Below are positions 1-8,892 of a stretch of 64,000 bases of DNA, piece by piece (the first letter of the stretch is position 1; the number at the start of each line of letters is the position of its first letter). A program made the translations under genes and the position numbers. The notes under the pieces are model-generated. The model was not told where the DNA came from, made no database searches, and saw nothing but the letters and a program-made list of their open reading frames with translations. Source of the DNA: Acuticoccus mangrovi (GTDB lineage Bacteria > Pseudomonadota > Alphaproteobacteria > Rhizobiales > Amorphaceae). The DNA is taken from contig NZ_JAEKJA010000020.1 in the NCBI RefSeq assembly GCF_016411865.1, positions 62,001-126,000 of the forward strand, given 5' to 3'.

Positions 1-174
1 CACGGCACGGCCGACAACATCCTTCCCGCCGGCCACACGCTGCAGGCCGCCACGGCGCTCGGCGGCGCCGGTGTCCCGGTGGAGTTTCATTTCCGCCCCG
101 GCCTCGCCCACGGCATCGACGAGGACGGCCTCGCCATGGCCGGCGACCATCTCGCCCGCTCCTTGCCGAGGTAA
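1..174 (+). CDS. Alpha/beta hydrolase (phospholipase/carboxylesterase type), C-terminal end only
   Basis: The window opens inside this gene; 57 codons remain before a TAA stop. The fragment starts HGTADNILPAG and contains GLAHGID. These fit the last part of an Abhydrolase_2 serine esterase: the HG..D segment carries the catalytic Asp, and the His in LAHGI is the catalytic base. The nucleophile elbow lies outside the window. The family hydrolyses carboxyl esters or lysophospholipids in the cytoplasm, but the substrate cannot be told from this piece. The gene runs in the same direction as the HNH endonuclease about 100 bp downstream, a common neighbour in rhizobia-like genomes (family knowledge). 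Confidence 0.75.
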   Translation, partial: HGTADNILPAGHTLQAATALGGAGVPVEFHFRPGLAHGIDEDGLAMAGDHLARSLPR

Positions 175-277
175 GCATCATGGTGACGCCGAGACGGACA
201 AGCTTCACATCTCCGTCACGTTGGCGCACGATAACGACGACAGGACTTCTCGCGATTCGGCGAAGAGGGAGAGTAGG

Positions 278-835
278 TTGACCATCGCGGTTCATCCCGA
301 TGCGCATCCCACGCTGGTACTCAATGCAGACTACCGGCCGCTCAGTTATTACCCCTTGTCTCTCTGGGCTTGGCAGGATGCCATCAAGGCGGTGTTTCTC
401 GACAGAGTGAACATCGTATCGGAATACTCGGCGGAGGTGCGCAGCCCCTCCTTCCGAATGCGGCTCCCCTCGGTGGTCTCGCTGAAGACCTACATCCGAC
501 CGGCCCGCTTCCCCGCCTTCACACGCTTCAACGTGTTCCTCCGCGACCGCTTCGAGTGCCAATATTGCGGATCGCCCGACGACCTCACCTTCGACCACCT
601 CGTTCCGCGCTCGAAGGGCGGCCTCACCACCTGGGACAACGTCGTCACGGCCTGTTCCCCCTGCAATCTGCGCAAGGCCAACAAGAGCTGCAAGGCGGCC
701 GACATGTTCCCCCGCCAGCACCCCTACCGCCCCACCGTGCAGGACCTGCACAACAACGGCCGCCTCTTCCCGCCCAACTACCTCCACGAAAGCTGGCTCG
801 ACTTCCTCTACTGGGACACCGAGCTGGAGCCCTAG
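278..835 (+). CDS. HNH endonuclease
   Basis: A 185-residue protein whose C-terminal half is an HNH nuclease domain. It shows zinc-binding pairs CQYC (about residues 91-94) and CSPC (about 129-132) around the catalytic core FDHLVPRSKGG. The N-terminal half (HPTLVLNADYRPLSYYPLS) is the conserved leader of the widespread alphaproteobacterial HNH family; its biological target is unknown. The start is placed at a TTG because homology begins exactly there (LTIAVHPDAHP) and a GGGAG ribosome site sits a few bases upstream. The in-frame ATG at 71 would add an unrelated, Ser/Arg-rich stretch that overlaps the preceding gene. No partner methylase or integrase lies nearby, so this does not look like a restriction or homing cassette. 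Confidence 0.85.
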   Translation: MTIAVHPDAHPTLVLNADYRPLSYYPLSLWAWQDAIKAVFLDRVNIVSEYSAEVRSPSFRMRLPSVVSLKTYIRPARFPAFTRFNVFLRDRFECQYCGSPDDLTFDHLVPRSKGGLTTWDNVVTACSPCNLRKANKSCKAADMFPRQHPYRPTVQDLHNNGRLFPPNYLHESWLDFLYWDTELEP

Positions 836-1047
836 ACGCCGCCCCCCCGCCCACGCGGCACCCGCGCGCAAGCCGACACCGTCTCCGAAGCCGCACGGCC
901 GCGAGCCCCCTTGCCCGCCACGGTGTCGCACGCCCCTTGCGTCGCACCGCACCGACACGACCTCTGCAATTGTTCCAAGTCATGAAAGCAAGGGTCAATG
1001 CTGGGATGCTAAGAGGCTCCGATCCGGCACGGAGGAGCGGTGTTGTC

Positions 1048-1443
1048 GTGAGCCCATCCGAAGCCATCCCCAGCCGACACTTCACCCTGATGAAGACGGG
1101 CGGACGCATCGCGGCCTCCGCCGTCGCCATCGTGCTGACGCTGATGCTGCTCGCGGTGGCCGCGGCCTGGGGCGGCAGTCCCGGAGCCCCGGGCACCCAG
1201 CCGTTTCGGGTCGCCGACGCGTCCTTCGTCCGTCAGGAGGTGCAGACGCCGACGCGGATCATCAGTCCACCCGCCCGCGTCAGGGGTTGCGCCGGCACCT
1301 GCGTCGGCGAGGCGACCACCGTCACCACCTATCGCACGCGCGAGGTCTACTGGTCGCGCGCGACGCCGACGACCGCCCTCCGGCGCACCGCGCCCGCCGC
1401 GGCGACGCTGCGCTGCTCGACCCCCTCCTGCGCCTCGCGCTGA
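1048..1443 (+). CDS. Small single-membrane-segment protein of unknown function
   Basis: I do not recognise this protein. From a GTG at 1048, preceded by GGAGGAG 10 bases upstream, it would be 131 residues. An alternative ATG at 1090 gives 117. After a short basic segment (MKTGGR) there is one strongly hydrophobic helix rich in Ala, Val and Leu (about residues 20-40). That suggests a membrane anchor or an uncleaved signal. The rest is Thr/Arg/Ala-rich with a CAGTC pair that could form a disulfide outside the cytoplasm. It stands alone between the HNH gene and gloA. Codon use matches its neighbours. A real gene is likely because of the good ribosome site and the membrane segment, but unproven because random frames in this GC range can be long. 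Confidence 0.5.
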   Translation: MSPSEAIPSRHFTLMKTGGRIAASAVAIVLTLMLLAVAAAWGGSPGAPGTQPFRVADASFVRQEVQTPTRIISPPARVRGCAGTCVGEATTVTTYRTREVYWSRATPTTALRRTAPAAATLRCSTPSCASR

Positions 1444-1547
1444 CGCGGCGTTCGCGACGCCGAAGGCTGCGGCGCACCGCGCAAGCAGGCTTTCCCCTTT
1501 CGCCCAAGATGCCCTAGGTGGATGCTGAACCCATCCGGAGGCATCCT

Positions 1548-1991
1548 ATGCATTACCTGCACACCATGGTCCGCATCACCGATGTGGACGAGTCGCTTGA
1601 TTTCTATTGCAACAAGCTCGGCCTGCGCGAGGTGCGCCGGATGGAGAACGAGAAGGGGCGCTACACCCTGATCTTCCTCGCCGCGCCCGACGACATGGCG
1701 CGCGCGCAGAGCGACGAGAAGAGCCCGATGGTCGAGCTCACCTACAATTGGGACCCGGAAAGCTACCCCAGCGGCCGCAACTTCGGCCACCTCGCCTTCC
1801 GCGTCGACGATATCTACGCCACCTGCCAGCGGCTGATGGACGCCGGCGTGACCATCAACCGCCCGCCGCGGGACGGCTACATGGCCTTCGTGAAGTCGCC
1901 GGACAACATCTCCATCGAGCTGTTGCAGAAGGGCGAGGCGAAGGCCCCGGCCGAGCCGTGGTCGTCGATGGAGAATACCGGCAGCTGGTGA
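1548..1991 (+). CDS. gloA: Lactoylglutathione lyase (glyoxalase I)
   Basis: Isomerises the hemithioacetal of methylglyoxal and glutathione to S-lactoylglutathione, the first step of methylglyoxal detoxification in the cytosol. The 147-residue protein begins MHYLHTMVRITD. The metal ligands of the E. coli enzyme are all in place: His5, the Glu in VELTYNW, the His in FGHLAF and the Glu in ISIELLQ. The ATG at 1548 follows GGAGG at 1537-1541 and matches the family start; an upstream GTG at 1518 would only add ten poorly conserved residues. The size is normal for the single-domain, Ni/Co-type bacterial enzyme. No glyoxalase II gene is adjacent. Confidence 0.93.
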   Translation: MHYLHTMVRITDVDESLDFYCNKLGLREVRRMENEKGRYTLIFLAAPDDMARAQSDEKSPMVELTYNWDPESYPSGRNFGHLAFRVDDIYATCQRLMDAGVTINRPPRDGYMAFVKSPDNISIELLQKGEAKAPAEPWSSMENTGSW

Positions 1992-2054
1992 GCCCGCGGC
2001 TCGACACCGGCGCACGCCGTCGATGCGGCCTCGCGCCGCCGGAGATCGCGGCGG

Positions 2055-2252
2055 TCAGAAGTCCGTCGCGATCCCCTTGACCTCCCAGTCGCCGTAGCGG
2101 ACCGGCTCGGGGCCGTTGCGCCCGCCCTGTTCGGCGGGGCGCTCGGCGGCCTCCTGCGCCGCCGCGGCGCGGCGGGCTGCGGCCTCTTCCAGCGCCCGGC
2201 GCGCGGCCGGCGTCAGGGGCGGACGGTCGTCGGATTTGGTTTCATCGCTCAT
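2055..2252 (-). CDS. DUF1674 family protein (SdhAF4-like)
   Basis: A 65-residue protein ending in the DUF1674 signature: GPEPVRYGDWEVKGIATDF at the extreme C terminus, preceded by a charged Ala/Glu-rich helix. The eukaryotic relative (SDHAF4/Sdh8) helps assemble the flavinylated succinate dehydrogenase subunit. A related role in alphaproteobacteria is inference only. The start chosen is the ATG before SDETKSDD. An upstream in-frame ATG at 2270 is possible but adds residues outside the family. It is convergent with gloA, with about 60 bp between them. No sdh genes lie in the window. Confidence 0.8.
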   Translation of the reverse strand: MSDETKSDDRPPLTPAARRALEEAAARRAAAAQEAAERPAEQGGRNGPEPVRYGDWEVKGIATDF

Positions 2253-2426
2253 ACCCGCGATATGTTCCATTCCGCGCCGCCGATCAATCGCCGTGTCCGT
2301 GGCCGATCCGCCACCCCTCACGCGCGTGTGAGCCCCCGCCCATTGCGACGCGCCGTGCCGACCTCATCTGTCGCCTCAACTGCGCCGTGCTGCCCCCCGG
2401 CCAAGGCGCGACAAGGGAGCGACATC

Positions 2427-3395
2427 ATGATCCTCAACCGCCGCCAGATCCTCTTGAGCACGGCCGCCGCCGGCGCCGCATCCACGCTGTCCGTGCGCCT
2501 CGCCGCGGCGCAGGGTGCCGCCGCCACCGCGGGCACCGCCCAGGCCCCCGCCTTCCATCGCATGAAGGTGGGCGAGGCGACGGTGACGGCCCTTGCCGAC
2601 GGCTATCTCCAGCTCAACGCCGGCGTCTTCCCCACCGTCGGTGAGACCGACTTCGCGGGCGCCATGGAAGCCGCCTTCCAGCCGACATCGGCCTATCCCG
2701 CGGCGGTCAACGCCTACGCCATCGAGATCGGCGATCGCGTCATCCTCGTCGACGCGGGCGGCTCGCGCGGGATGGCGCCGACGCTCGGCAACCTGAGGGC
2801 CAACCTCGAGGCGGCGGGCATCGCGCCGGCCTCGGTCGACACCATCCTGATGACGCACCTCCACCCGGACCACATCGGCGGCCTGACGGACGCGACCGGC
2901 GCCGCCGCCTTCCCGGACGCCGAGCTCGTCGTCGCCGCGCCGGAGCTCGAATTCTGGACCGATCCCGGGACCCGCGCCGCCCTGCCGGACGGAGCGAAGG
3001 GGATGGTCGACGGGGTCAACGCCGTCGCCGCGGCCTACGAGGGAAGCACCCGCACCTTCACCGACGATCTCGGCGTCGCGGGCGTCGACGCCGTGGCGCT
3101 GCCCGGCCACACGCCGGGGCACACCGGCTACCGCCTCGAAAGCGGCGACACCGGTCTCCTCATCTGGGGCGACATCGTCCACGTCCCGCCGCTCCAGCTC
3201 GCCGACCCGGCGATCTTCATCGGCTTCGACTCCACGCCGGAGCAGGCCGTCTCCACCCGCCAGAAGATCCTCGACGAGGCGGCGAGCGATCGCCTGCTCG
3301 TCGCCGGCATGCACCTCCCCTTCCCGGGTTTCGGCCACATCGCCCGCGACGGTGACGGCTACGCCTTCGTCCGCGCCGACTGGCAGTATCTCTAG
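2427..3395 (+). CDS. Exported metallo-beta-lactamase-fold hydrolase
   Basis: A 322-residue MBL-fold protein. The N terminus NRRQILLSTAAAG followed by a hydrophobic Ala-rich stretch ending LAAAQG looks like a twin-arginine (Tat) signal, implying folded, metal-loaded export to the periplasm. The dinuclear zinc motif THLHPDHIGG (HxHxDH) is intact. Further ligands are probably the His in PGHTPGHTG, the Asp in WGDIVH and the His in AGMHLPFPG. The arrangement matches the general Lactamase_B hydrolases (lactonase/quorum-quenching-like and arylsulfatase-unlike groups). The substrate cannot be assigned, and a clinical beta-lactamase role is not implied. AGGGAG precedes the ATG. It is transcribed alone and converges on mbfA. 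Confidence 0.85.
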   Translation: MILNRRQILLSTAAAGAASTLSVRLAAAQGAAATAGTAQAPAFHRMKVGEATVTALADGYLQLNAGVFPTVGETDFAGAMEAAFQPTSAYPAAVNAYAIEIGDRVILVDAGGSRGMAPTLGNLRANLEAAGIAPASVDTILMTHLHPDHIGGLTDATGAAAFPDAELVVAAPELEFWTDPGTRAALPDGAKGMVDGVNAVAAAYEGSTRTFTDDLGVAGVDAVALPGHTPGHTGYRLESGDTGLLIWGDIVHVPPLQLADPAIFIGFDSTPEQAVSTRQKILDEAASDRLLVAGMHLPFPGFGHIARDGDGYAFVRADWQYL

Positions 3396-3464
3396 GTCAT
3401 CCGACGCTCGACCGAGCGCATAGAGGATGCTCTATCCGGCTGCGCGGGACGCACCCCTCATCGG

Positions 3465-4442
3465 TCAGGCCTGACCGATGAGCACCCCGGCGGCGAGCAC
3501 CAGCGCGCCGCCGACCACCACCTGCAAGGTGGCCCGCCAGAACGGCGTCTGCATGAAGTGCTTCTGGACCCAGGCGATGGCCCAGAGCTCCATCGCCACA
3601 AACGTGAAGGCGATGATCGTCGCCGTCCAAAAGTGCGGGATGAGGTAGGGAAGGGCGTGGCCGAGGCCGCCGATCGTGGTCATCACCCCGGTGGTGATGC
3701 CGCGCAGCAGCGGCGACCCACGCCCCGAGATCACCCCGTCGTCCGACGCGGCCTCGGTGAAACCCATCGAGATGCCCGCGCCGATGGACGCCGCGAGACC
3801 CACCAGGAAGGTCTGCCATGTGTCGCCCGTCGCGAACGCCGCCGCGAAGATCGGCGCCAACGTCGACACCGATCCGTCCATCAAGCCCGCGAGGCCAGGC
3901 TGCACGTAGGTGAGGATGAACTGGCGATGCGCCGCCGCGTCCTCGGCCGAGCGCACGTCGCGCGGCACGTCGGTCTCCTCGATGCTGTTCCAACGGTCCT
4001 CGTGCTCGGCCTCGGCGGCTGCGAGATCGCCGAGCAGCAGGCGCACGTCGCCGTCGGGACACACCTTGGCGGCGTTGACGTAGAAGTCGCGGGCGTCGGC
4101 CTCCATCCGCGCCGCCTCCTCGCGAATGCGGGTGACGCCCATCTTCTCGATGAGCCACACCGGGCGGCGGGTGTAGTAGCCGGCGATGTGCTCGCGCCGG
4201 ATGAGGGGGATCACCGGACCGAAGCGCTTCTGATGCATCTCGATCAGGCGCCGGCGGTGACCGTCCTCCTCGCCGGCCATCTCATCGAGCGCACTGGCGC
4301 TCGCCGGATAGTCCGGACGCAGGCTCTCCGCGTACCACCGGTAGATCTGCGCGTCGTCCTCCTCCGACGTGATGGCGAGCGCGAGCACCTCCTGCTCCGA
4401 CAGATCCTTGAACCGTCGGCGCCCGAACAATCCCGCCATCAT
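3465..4442 (-). CDS. mbfA: Membrane-bound ferritin MbfA, iron exporter
   Basis: A 325-residue fusion of an N-terminal ferritin-like (erythrin) four-helix domain and a C-terminal VIT1/CCC1-type membrane domain. Residues about 10-165 carry the di-iron Glu/His pattern, including EEDDAQIY, EEDGHRRR and EAEHEDRW. The rest contains five hydrophobic helices and the GLMDGSVSTLAP segment typical of vacuolar-iron-transporter-like proteins. In Bradyrhizobium and Agrobacterium, MbfA exports iron and protects against iron and peroxide stress under Irr control. An Irr-type palindrome lies just upstream here (separate entry). Two ATGs sit in tandem; the first has AGGG nine bases ahead. The gene is monocistronic, convergent with the MBL hydrolase, with a 6-bp-stem hairpin near 3420-3435 between them. 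Confidence 0.93.
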   Translation of the reverse strand: MMAGLFGRRRFKDLSEQEVLALAITSEEDDAQIYRWYAESLRPDYPASASALDEMAGEEDGHRRRLIEMHQKRFGPVIPLIRREHIAGYYTRRPVWLIEKMGVTRIREEAARMEADARDFYVNAAKVCPDGDVRLLLGDLAAAEAEHEDRWNSIEETDVPRDVRSAEDAAAHRQFILTYVQPGLAGLMDGSVSTLAPIFAAAFATGDTWQTFLVGLAASIGAGISMGFTEAASDDGVISGRGSPLLRGITTGVMTTIGGLGHALPYLIPHFWTATIIAFTFVAMELWAIAWVQKHFMQTPFWRATLQVVVGGALVLAAGVLIGQA

Positions 4443-4464
4443 CGATGAGAGCCCTTCTTACGAA

Positions 4465-4484
4465 TTAGAATAAATCCAATCTAA
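4465..4484. promoter_or_regulatory. Candidate Irr box (iron control element) upstream of mbfA
   Basis: An AT-rich island in an otherwise very GC-rich region, 23 to 42 bp upstream of the mbfA start. It contains a dyad with arms TTAGA (4465-4469) and TCTAA (4480-4484) separated by ten bases. This resembles the iron control elements to which Irr binds in rhizobia, and mbfA is a known Irr target there. The dyad and position are seen; Irr binding is inferred. Irr represses mbfA when iron is scarce in the studied species. Confidence 0.6.
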
Positions 4485-4510
4485 TGGATTTCCGTCGCTG
4501 TTTCAATGCA

Positions 4511-5281
4511 TCATGCCTTGGTGATGGAGTTGCCGCCATCCACCATCATCGCCGCCCCAGTAACGAAGCTCGCGTCGTCCGACAACAGGAAGAGCGCGGC
4601 GCGCGCGATCTCCATCGGATCGGCCATCCGCTTCAGGGCGTGGAGACCGGCCACGTAGGCGTGGACGTCGGGATCGTCGCCGGCCATCGCGGTGCGCGTG
4701 CCGCCCGGCAGAAGCGCGTTGGCGCGGATCCCCTCCGCCCCGTGCTCCGCCGCCAGCACCCGGACGAGACCGACGAGCCCGGCCTTCGCCGCCGCATAGG
4801 CGCCCATGCCGGCAAGCCCCGTCGTGTGCCCCACGAAGGACGAGGTGAAGACGAGCGCCCCGGCGCCCCGGGCCCTGAGCGCCGGGATCTGGTGGCGCGC
4901 TGCGGCGAAGGCGGCGGTGAGGTTCACCGCCAGCGTCTCCTCAACCTCGGCCATCGACAGTGCCTCCACCGGCGCGAGGGTGCCGACGACGCCGGCGTTG
5001 TTGAAGGCTCCGTCGAGCCCGCCGAAGCCCTCCGTCGCGATCGCCACGAGGGCCGCGGCATAGGCCTCGTCGCGCACGTCGCCGGCGAGGGCGGCGGCGC
5101 GCCCGCCGTCCGCGGCGATCGCCTCGACCAGCGCAGTGAGGCGATCGCCGCGCCGCGCTCCGAGCACCACGTTGGCACCCTCGGCGGCAAAGAGCCGCGC
5201 GGCAGCGGCGCCGATGCCGCTGCTCGCGCCGGTCACGATGATGGTCCTGTCCTGAAGGCGCTTGTTCTCGTGCGGATGCAT
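4511..5281 (-). CDS. SDR-family oxidoreductase
   Basis: A classical short-chain dehydrogenase/reductase of 256 residues. It has the nucleotide-binding TGASSGIG (about residues 18-25), the structural NNAG motif, the catalytic Ser in FTSSFVG and YAAAK supplying the active-site Tyr and Lys. Arg residues right after the second beta strand (GARRGDR) favour NADP(H) over NAD(H). The C-terminal GAAMMVDGG is the usual SDR ending. The substrate cannot be predicted. AAGGAG lies at ideal spacing before the ATG. It is divergent from argG, about 150 bp away, and has no obvious operon partner. Confidence 0.9.
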   Translation of the reverse strand: MHPHENKRLQDRTIIVTGASSGIGAAAARLFAAEGANVVLGARRGDRLTALVEAIAADGGRAAALAGDVRDEAYAAALVAIATEGFGGLDGAFNNAGVVGTLAPVEALSMAEVEETLAVNLTAAFAAARHQIPALRARGAGALVFTSSFVGHTTGLAGMGAYAAAKAGLVGLVRVLAAEHGAEGIRANALLPGGTRTAMAGDDPDVHAYVAGLHALKRMADPMEIARAALFLLSDDASFVTGAAMMVDGGNSITKA

Positions 5282-5429
5282 GGGTGCTCCTTGCGTTGAA
5301 AGAGCCTCCCGATAGGTTCGCGCCCCAGCCGCCGCGTCCCGCTTCTCGCCGGCAAACTCTGCGATGCTTGCAAGGATGCGCCACGGCGTGGCACATAGCC
5401 GGCCATTCCCGCCCCCTTAAGAGCACGCC

Positions 5430-6644
<1,215 letters not shown>

Positions 6645-6701
6645 ACGACCACGGGGCGTCCGCCGGACGCCCCGCCCCGCCCCGCCGGCCCCCGGTCCGC
6701 G

Positions 6702-8216
6702 TCAGTCGCTGATGATCTTGACGAGCTCGCCCGAGGCCAGCTGACGATCGGGCCCGAGGTCGTTGAGCGCCTCGAACAGCGGCACCTTCAGCTCCTCGTC
6801 CACCCCCACCATGCGCGCGGCGAGCGTCTGCACCGTCTCGTTGGGGCGCACCGCGACGATGCGGATCCGCAACGGCCGCATCTCGGCCCGCTGCTCGGGC
6901 GTCAGCAGGCGGAAGGACGCCATCGTGCGCCGGAACGCCGCCTCGTAGGCCGACGCCGGCTTCGACGAGGCGAAGATGAAGCGATAGACCCGCTCCGGGC
7001 CCCGGATCACCCCGATGCGGAACGACCAGCCCTCCACCAGCGCCGAGGCCATCGCGGCCTCCAGCCCGCCGACCATGTCGGTGCGGATGGAATCGGCGAC
7101 AAGCCCCTTCACCCACCCCGACCGCAGATAGTCGGCGAGCGAGGTGTTGTCGGGCACGGCCACCGCGTCGAAGCGGATCGCGGTGTGCTCGCCGTCCGTC
7201 GCGAGCACGGCGGCGGAGGTGTTCTTCAACACGTAGCCGTCCGGCACCTCGAAGGCGATGCCGAGCTCGATGTGGGCGAACTCGCGCCCGCGCACGTAGC
7301 CCTCGCGCGGGTCGTCGCCATAGAGCGTGCCGTTGAGGCTGCGCAGGTAGCTGTTGCTCGCGCTGTTGCCGATGCCGGGTGCACCGAACTGCCGGGCCAC
7401 CCGCCGCGCCTTCTCCACCCGGGCGGGCGTCGAGGGGTGAGAGGAGAGGAAGCCCGCCTTCGTCTGCGTGGCCGCATTGATCGACGGCAGGGCGGCGAAG
7501 CGCGCCATCGACGTGAGGAAGCGCGCCGCGGCAAACGGGTCGAAGCCGGCCCTGGCGAGCGTCTTGACGCCGATCTCGTCGGCTTCGAACTCCTGCTGCT
7601 GACTGAACGTCGCCAAGCTCGTCTCGGCGGTTTCGCGCGTGTCCTCGCGCACGCCGGGGTCGACAACCACGTTGCTCACCCGCTTGGCGAGCGCCGCGGC
7701 CTGCGCCTGGCGCTGCCGCTGACGCGCGTGGTCGGCGGTCACGTGGGCGATCTCGTGGGCGATCACGGCGGCGAGCTCGCTCTCGTCGTTGGCGAGCACG
7801 ATGAGCCCGCGCGTCACATAGAGGTCGCCGGAGGGCAGAGCGAAGGCGTTCACCGCCGGGGAGTTGAGGATGGTGACGCGGAAGCTGCGGTTGGGCTGAT
7901 CCGATGCCTCCACCAGCCGGCCGACGATCTGGGCGACCTCGGTCTCCACCTTCGGGTTGGAGTAGACGCCGCCATAAGCGCCGATCAACTTGACGTGCTC
8001 GGCGCTGCGCTGGGTGTTCGGCGGCGTCACGGGCGGCATCGGGGGCAGCCCCTTCGCCGGCGCGTTGGACGTGATCAGCGGCTGCTCGCTGATCGATCCA
8101 GCGCACCCGGCGAGCCCGAGCGCAGCGACGAGAACGGACGCTAGCGCAGCGGCGCGAAAGCCTCCGCTCGCTCGATTTGCGCGGGATGCTCGATCCGGAT
8201 CAAGCCGCCGTTCCAC
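6702..8216 (-). CDS. M48-family metalloprotease, lipoprotein, with C-terminal LysM-like domain
   Basis: A 504-residue BepA/YfgC-like zinc protease. The signal sequence ends in a lipobox (LGLAGC), predicting a lipid-anchored periplasmic protein. The catalytic HEIAH motif lies at about residues 157-161 and the downstream Glu ligand in EFEADEIG. Middle segments match the usual M48 helical domain, and the last about 60 residues (VRPNETVQTLAARM to LVKIISD) look like a degraded LysM repeat. In E. coli such proteins degrade misassembled outer-membrane proteins, so an envelope quality-control role is inferred. Its 5' end overlaps the upstream nuclease-like gene by 76 bp because the only start that includes the signal peptide lies inside that gene. 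Confidence 0.88.
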   Translation of the reverse strand: MERRLDPDRASRANRASGGFRAAALASVLVAALGLAGCAGSISEQPLITSNAPAKGLPPMPPVTPPNTQRSAEHVKLIGAYGGVYSNPKVETEVAQIVGRLVEASDQPNRSFRVTILNSPAVNAFALPSGDLYVTRGLIVLANDESELAAVIAHEIAHVTADHARQRQRQAQAAALAKRVSNVVVDPGVREDTRETAETSLATFSQQQEFEADEIGVKTLARAGFDPFAAARFLTSMARFAALPSINAATQTKAGFLSSHPSTPARVEKARRVARQFGAPGIGNSASNSYLRSLNGTLYGDDPREGYVRGREFAHIELGIAFEVPDGYVLKNTSAAVLATDGEHTAIRFDAVAVPDNTSLADYLRSGWVKGLVADSIRTDMVGGLEAAMASALVEGWSFRIGVIRGPERVYRFIFASSKPASAYEAAFRRTMASFRLLTPEQRAEMRPLRIRIVAVRPNETVQTLAARMVGVDEELKVPLFEALNDLGPDRQLASGELVKIISD

Positions 8217-8812
8217 GCTTCCAACACACCCCTGATGCGTACCCTGGCGCCCTTCAGCGCCGTCAGACCGTCACCCCATCCGCGAGCATCATTACGCCGG
8301 ACCAGGGCAGTGAAATCAGTACGATAGTCGCCGCCGAAGTTCAGATAGATCGTCCGTTTCGTTTCGCCGACGCTCTCCACCGTGCCGTCGACGATGACGT
8401 AGCGCCCCGCCTGATCTACGAGATTCGGCGTGCCCGCCGGCACCACCGTCCCCGCTTGTGCCCAAAGGCCGCGGCTCTCGGCCTCCGCCCGCCGTTCGGC
8501 CGCAAAGAGCACCGAAAGGCACTGTTCCGACATAGCAACCGGGTCGACGAACGCAAGGCCACGCGCGACGAGTGATGCGCTTAAGGACGCGGTTGTGTCT
8601 TTCAGAACGATGTCGCCGACTGTTCGGCCGTACCGATCGAGCTCCGGCAGCGGCCTCAGCAGCGCCTCGCGCCCGTCCAACCCAACCGGCGGCTCGGCGC
8701 CCTCGACCACCCGCACATCGGCAAGCCGCACCGCCCTGCCGTCATCGAGGGTGACGACGGGGAGGCGCGCCGTCGCGATCCTCACCGGCTCCGACGGGCC
8801 GTAGCACGGCAC
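8141..8812 (-). CDS. Staphylococcal-nuclease-like (thermonuclease family) protein, probably exported
   Basis: The segment DRYGRTVGDI, followed by a helix with LVARGLAFV and by ERRAEAESRGLW, is the C-terminal signature of SNase-like domains (about residues 58-115 from this start). The first strand region is less well conserved, so nuclease activity is uncertain. The remaining about 100 residues form a domain of unknown role containing TIYLNFGGDY. The first conventional start is GTG at 8812. The same frame continues upstream without a stop to 8896 and encodes a textbook signal peptide (RRGPRQALFAAAAALP, then AAA before VPCYG). Only CTG is available there, overlapping the stop of the preceding 3-hydroxybutyryl-CoA dehydrogenase gene as CTGA. 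The true start may therefore be 8896. Confidence 0.75.
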   Translation of the reverse strand: MPCYGPSEPVRIATARLPVVTLDDGRAVRLADVRVVEGAEPPVGLDGREALLRPLPELDRYGRTVGDIVLKDTTASLSASLVARGLAFVDPVAMSEQCLSVLFAAERRAEAESRGLWAQAGTVVPAGTPNLVDQAGRYVIVDGTVESVGETKRTIYLNFGGDYRTDFTALVRRNDARGWGDGLTALKGARVRIRGVLEAWNGGLIRIEHPAQIERAEAFAPLR

Positions 8813-8892
8813 CGCGGCGGCCGGCCCCGGCGTGACGAACCCCGCCGGGAGCGCCGCCGCAGCGGCGAAAAGCGCCTGTCGCGGCCCCCGCC

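Noticed and set aside
71-277. A longer N terminus for the HNH endonuclease from the ATG at 71
   Set aside because: It would overlap the preceding hydrolase gene by about 100 bp and adds residues unlike the family. The homology starts exactly at the TTG codon at 278.
278-835. HNH endonuclease as a homing or mobile-element gene
   Set aside because: No intron, integrase, repeats or atypical base composition is nearby, and the same gene is a fixed chromosomal marker in related bacteria.
3405-3445. Partial similarity between the mbfA downstream sequence and a stretch inside hslO (about 16200-16240), suggesting a dispersed repeat
   Set aside because: The shared part is only about 15 bases (GAGCGCATA then AGGATG), and in hslO it encodes conserved Hsp33 residues. 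Chance is sufficient.
6653-6673. Hairpin after argG as a rho-independent terminator
   Set aside because: The stem is good but no T-run follows on either strand. Kept only as a remark in the argG entry.
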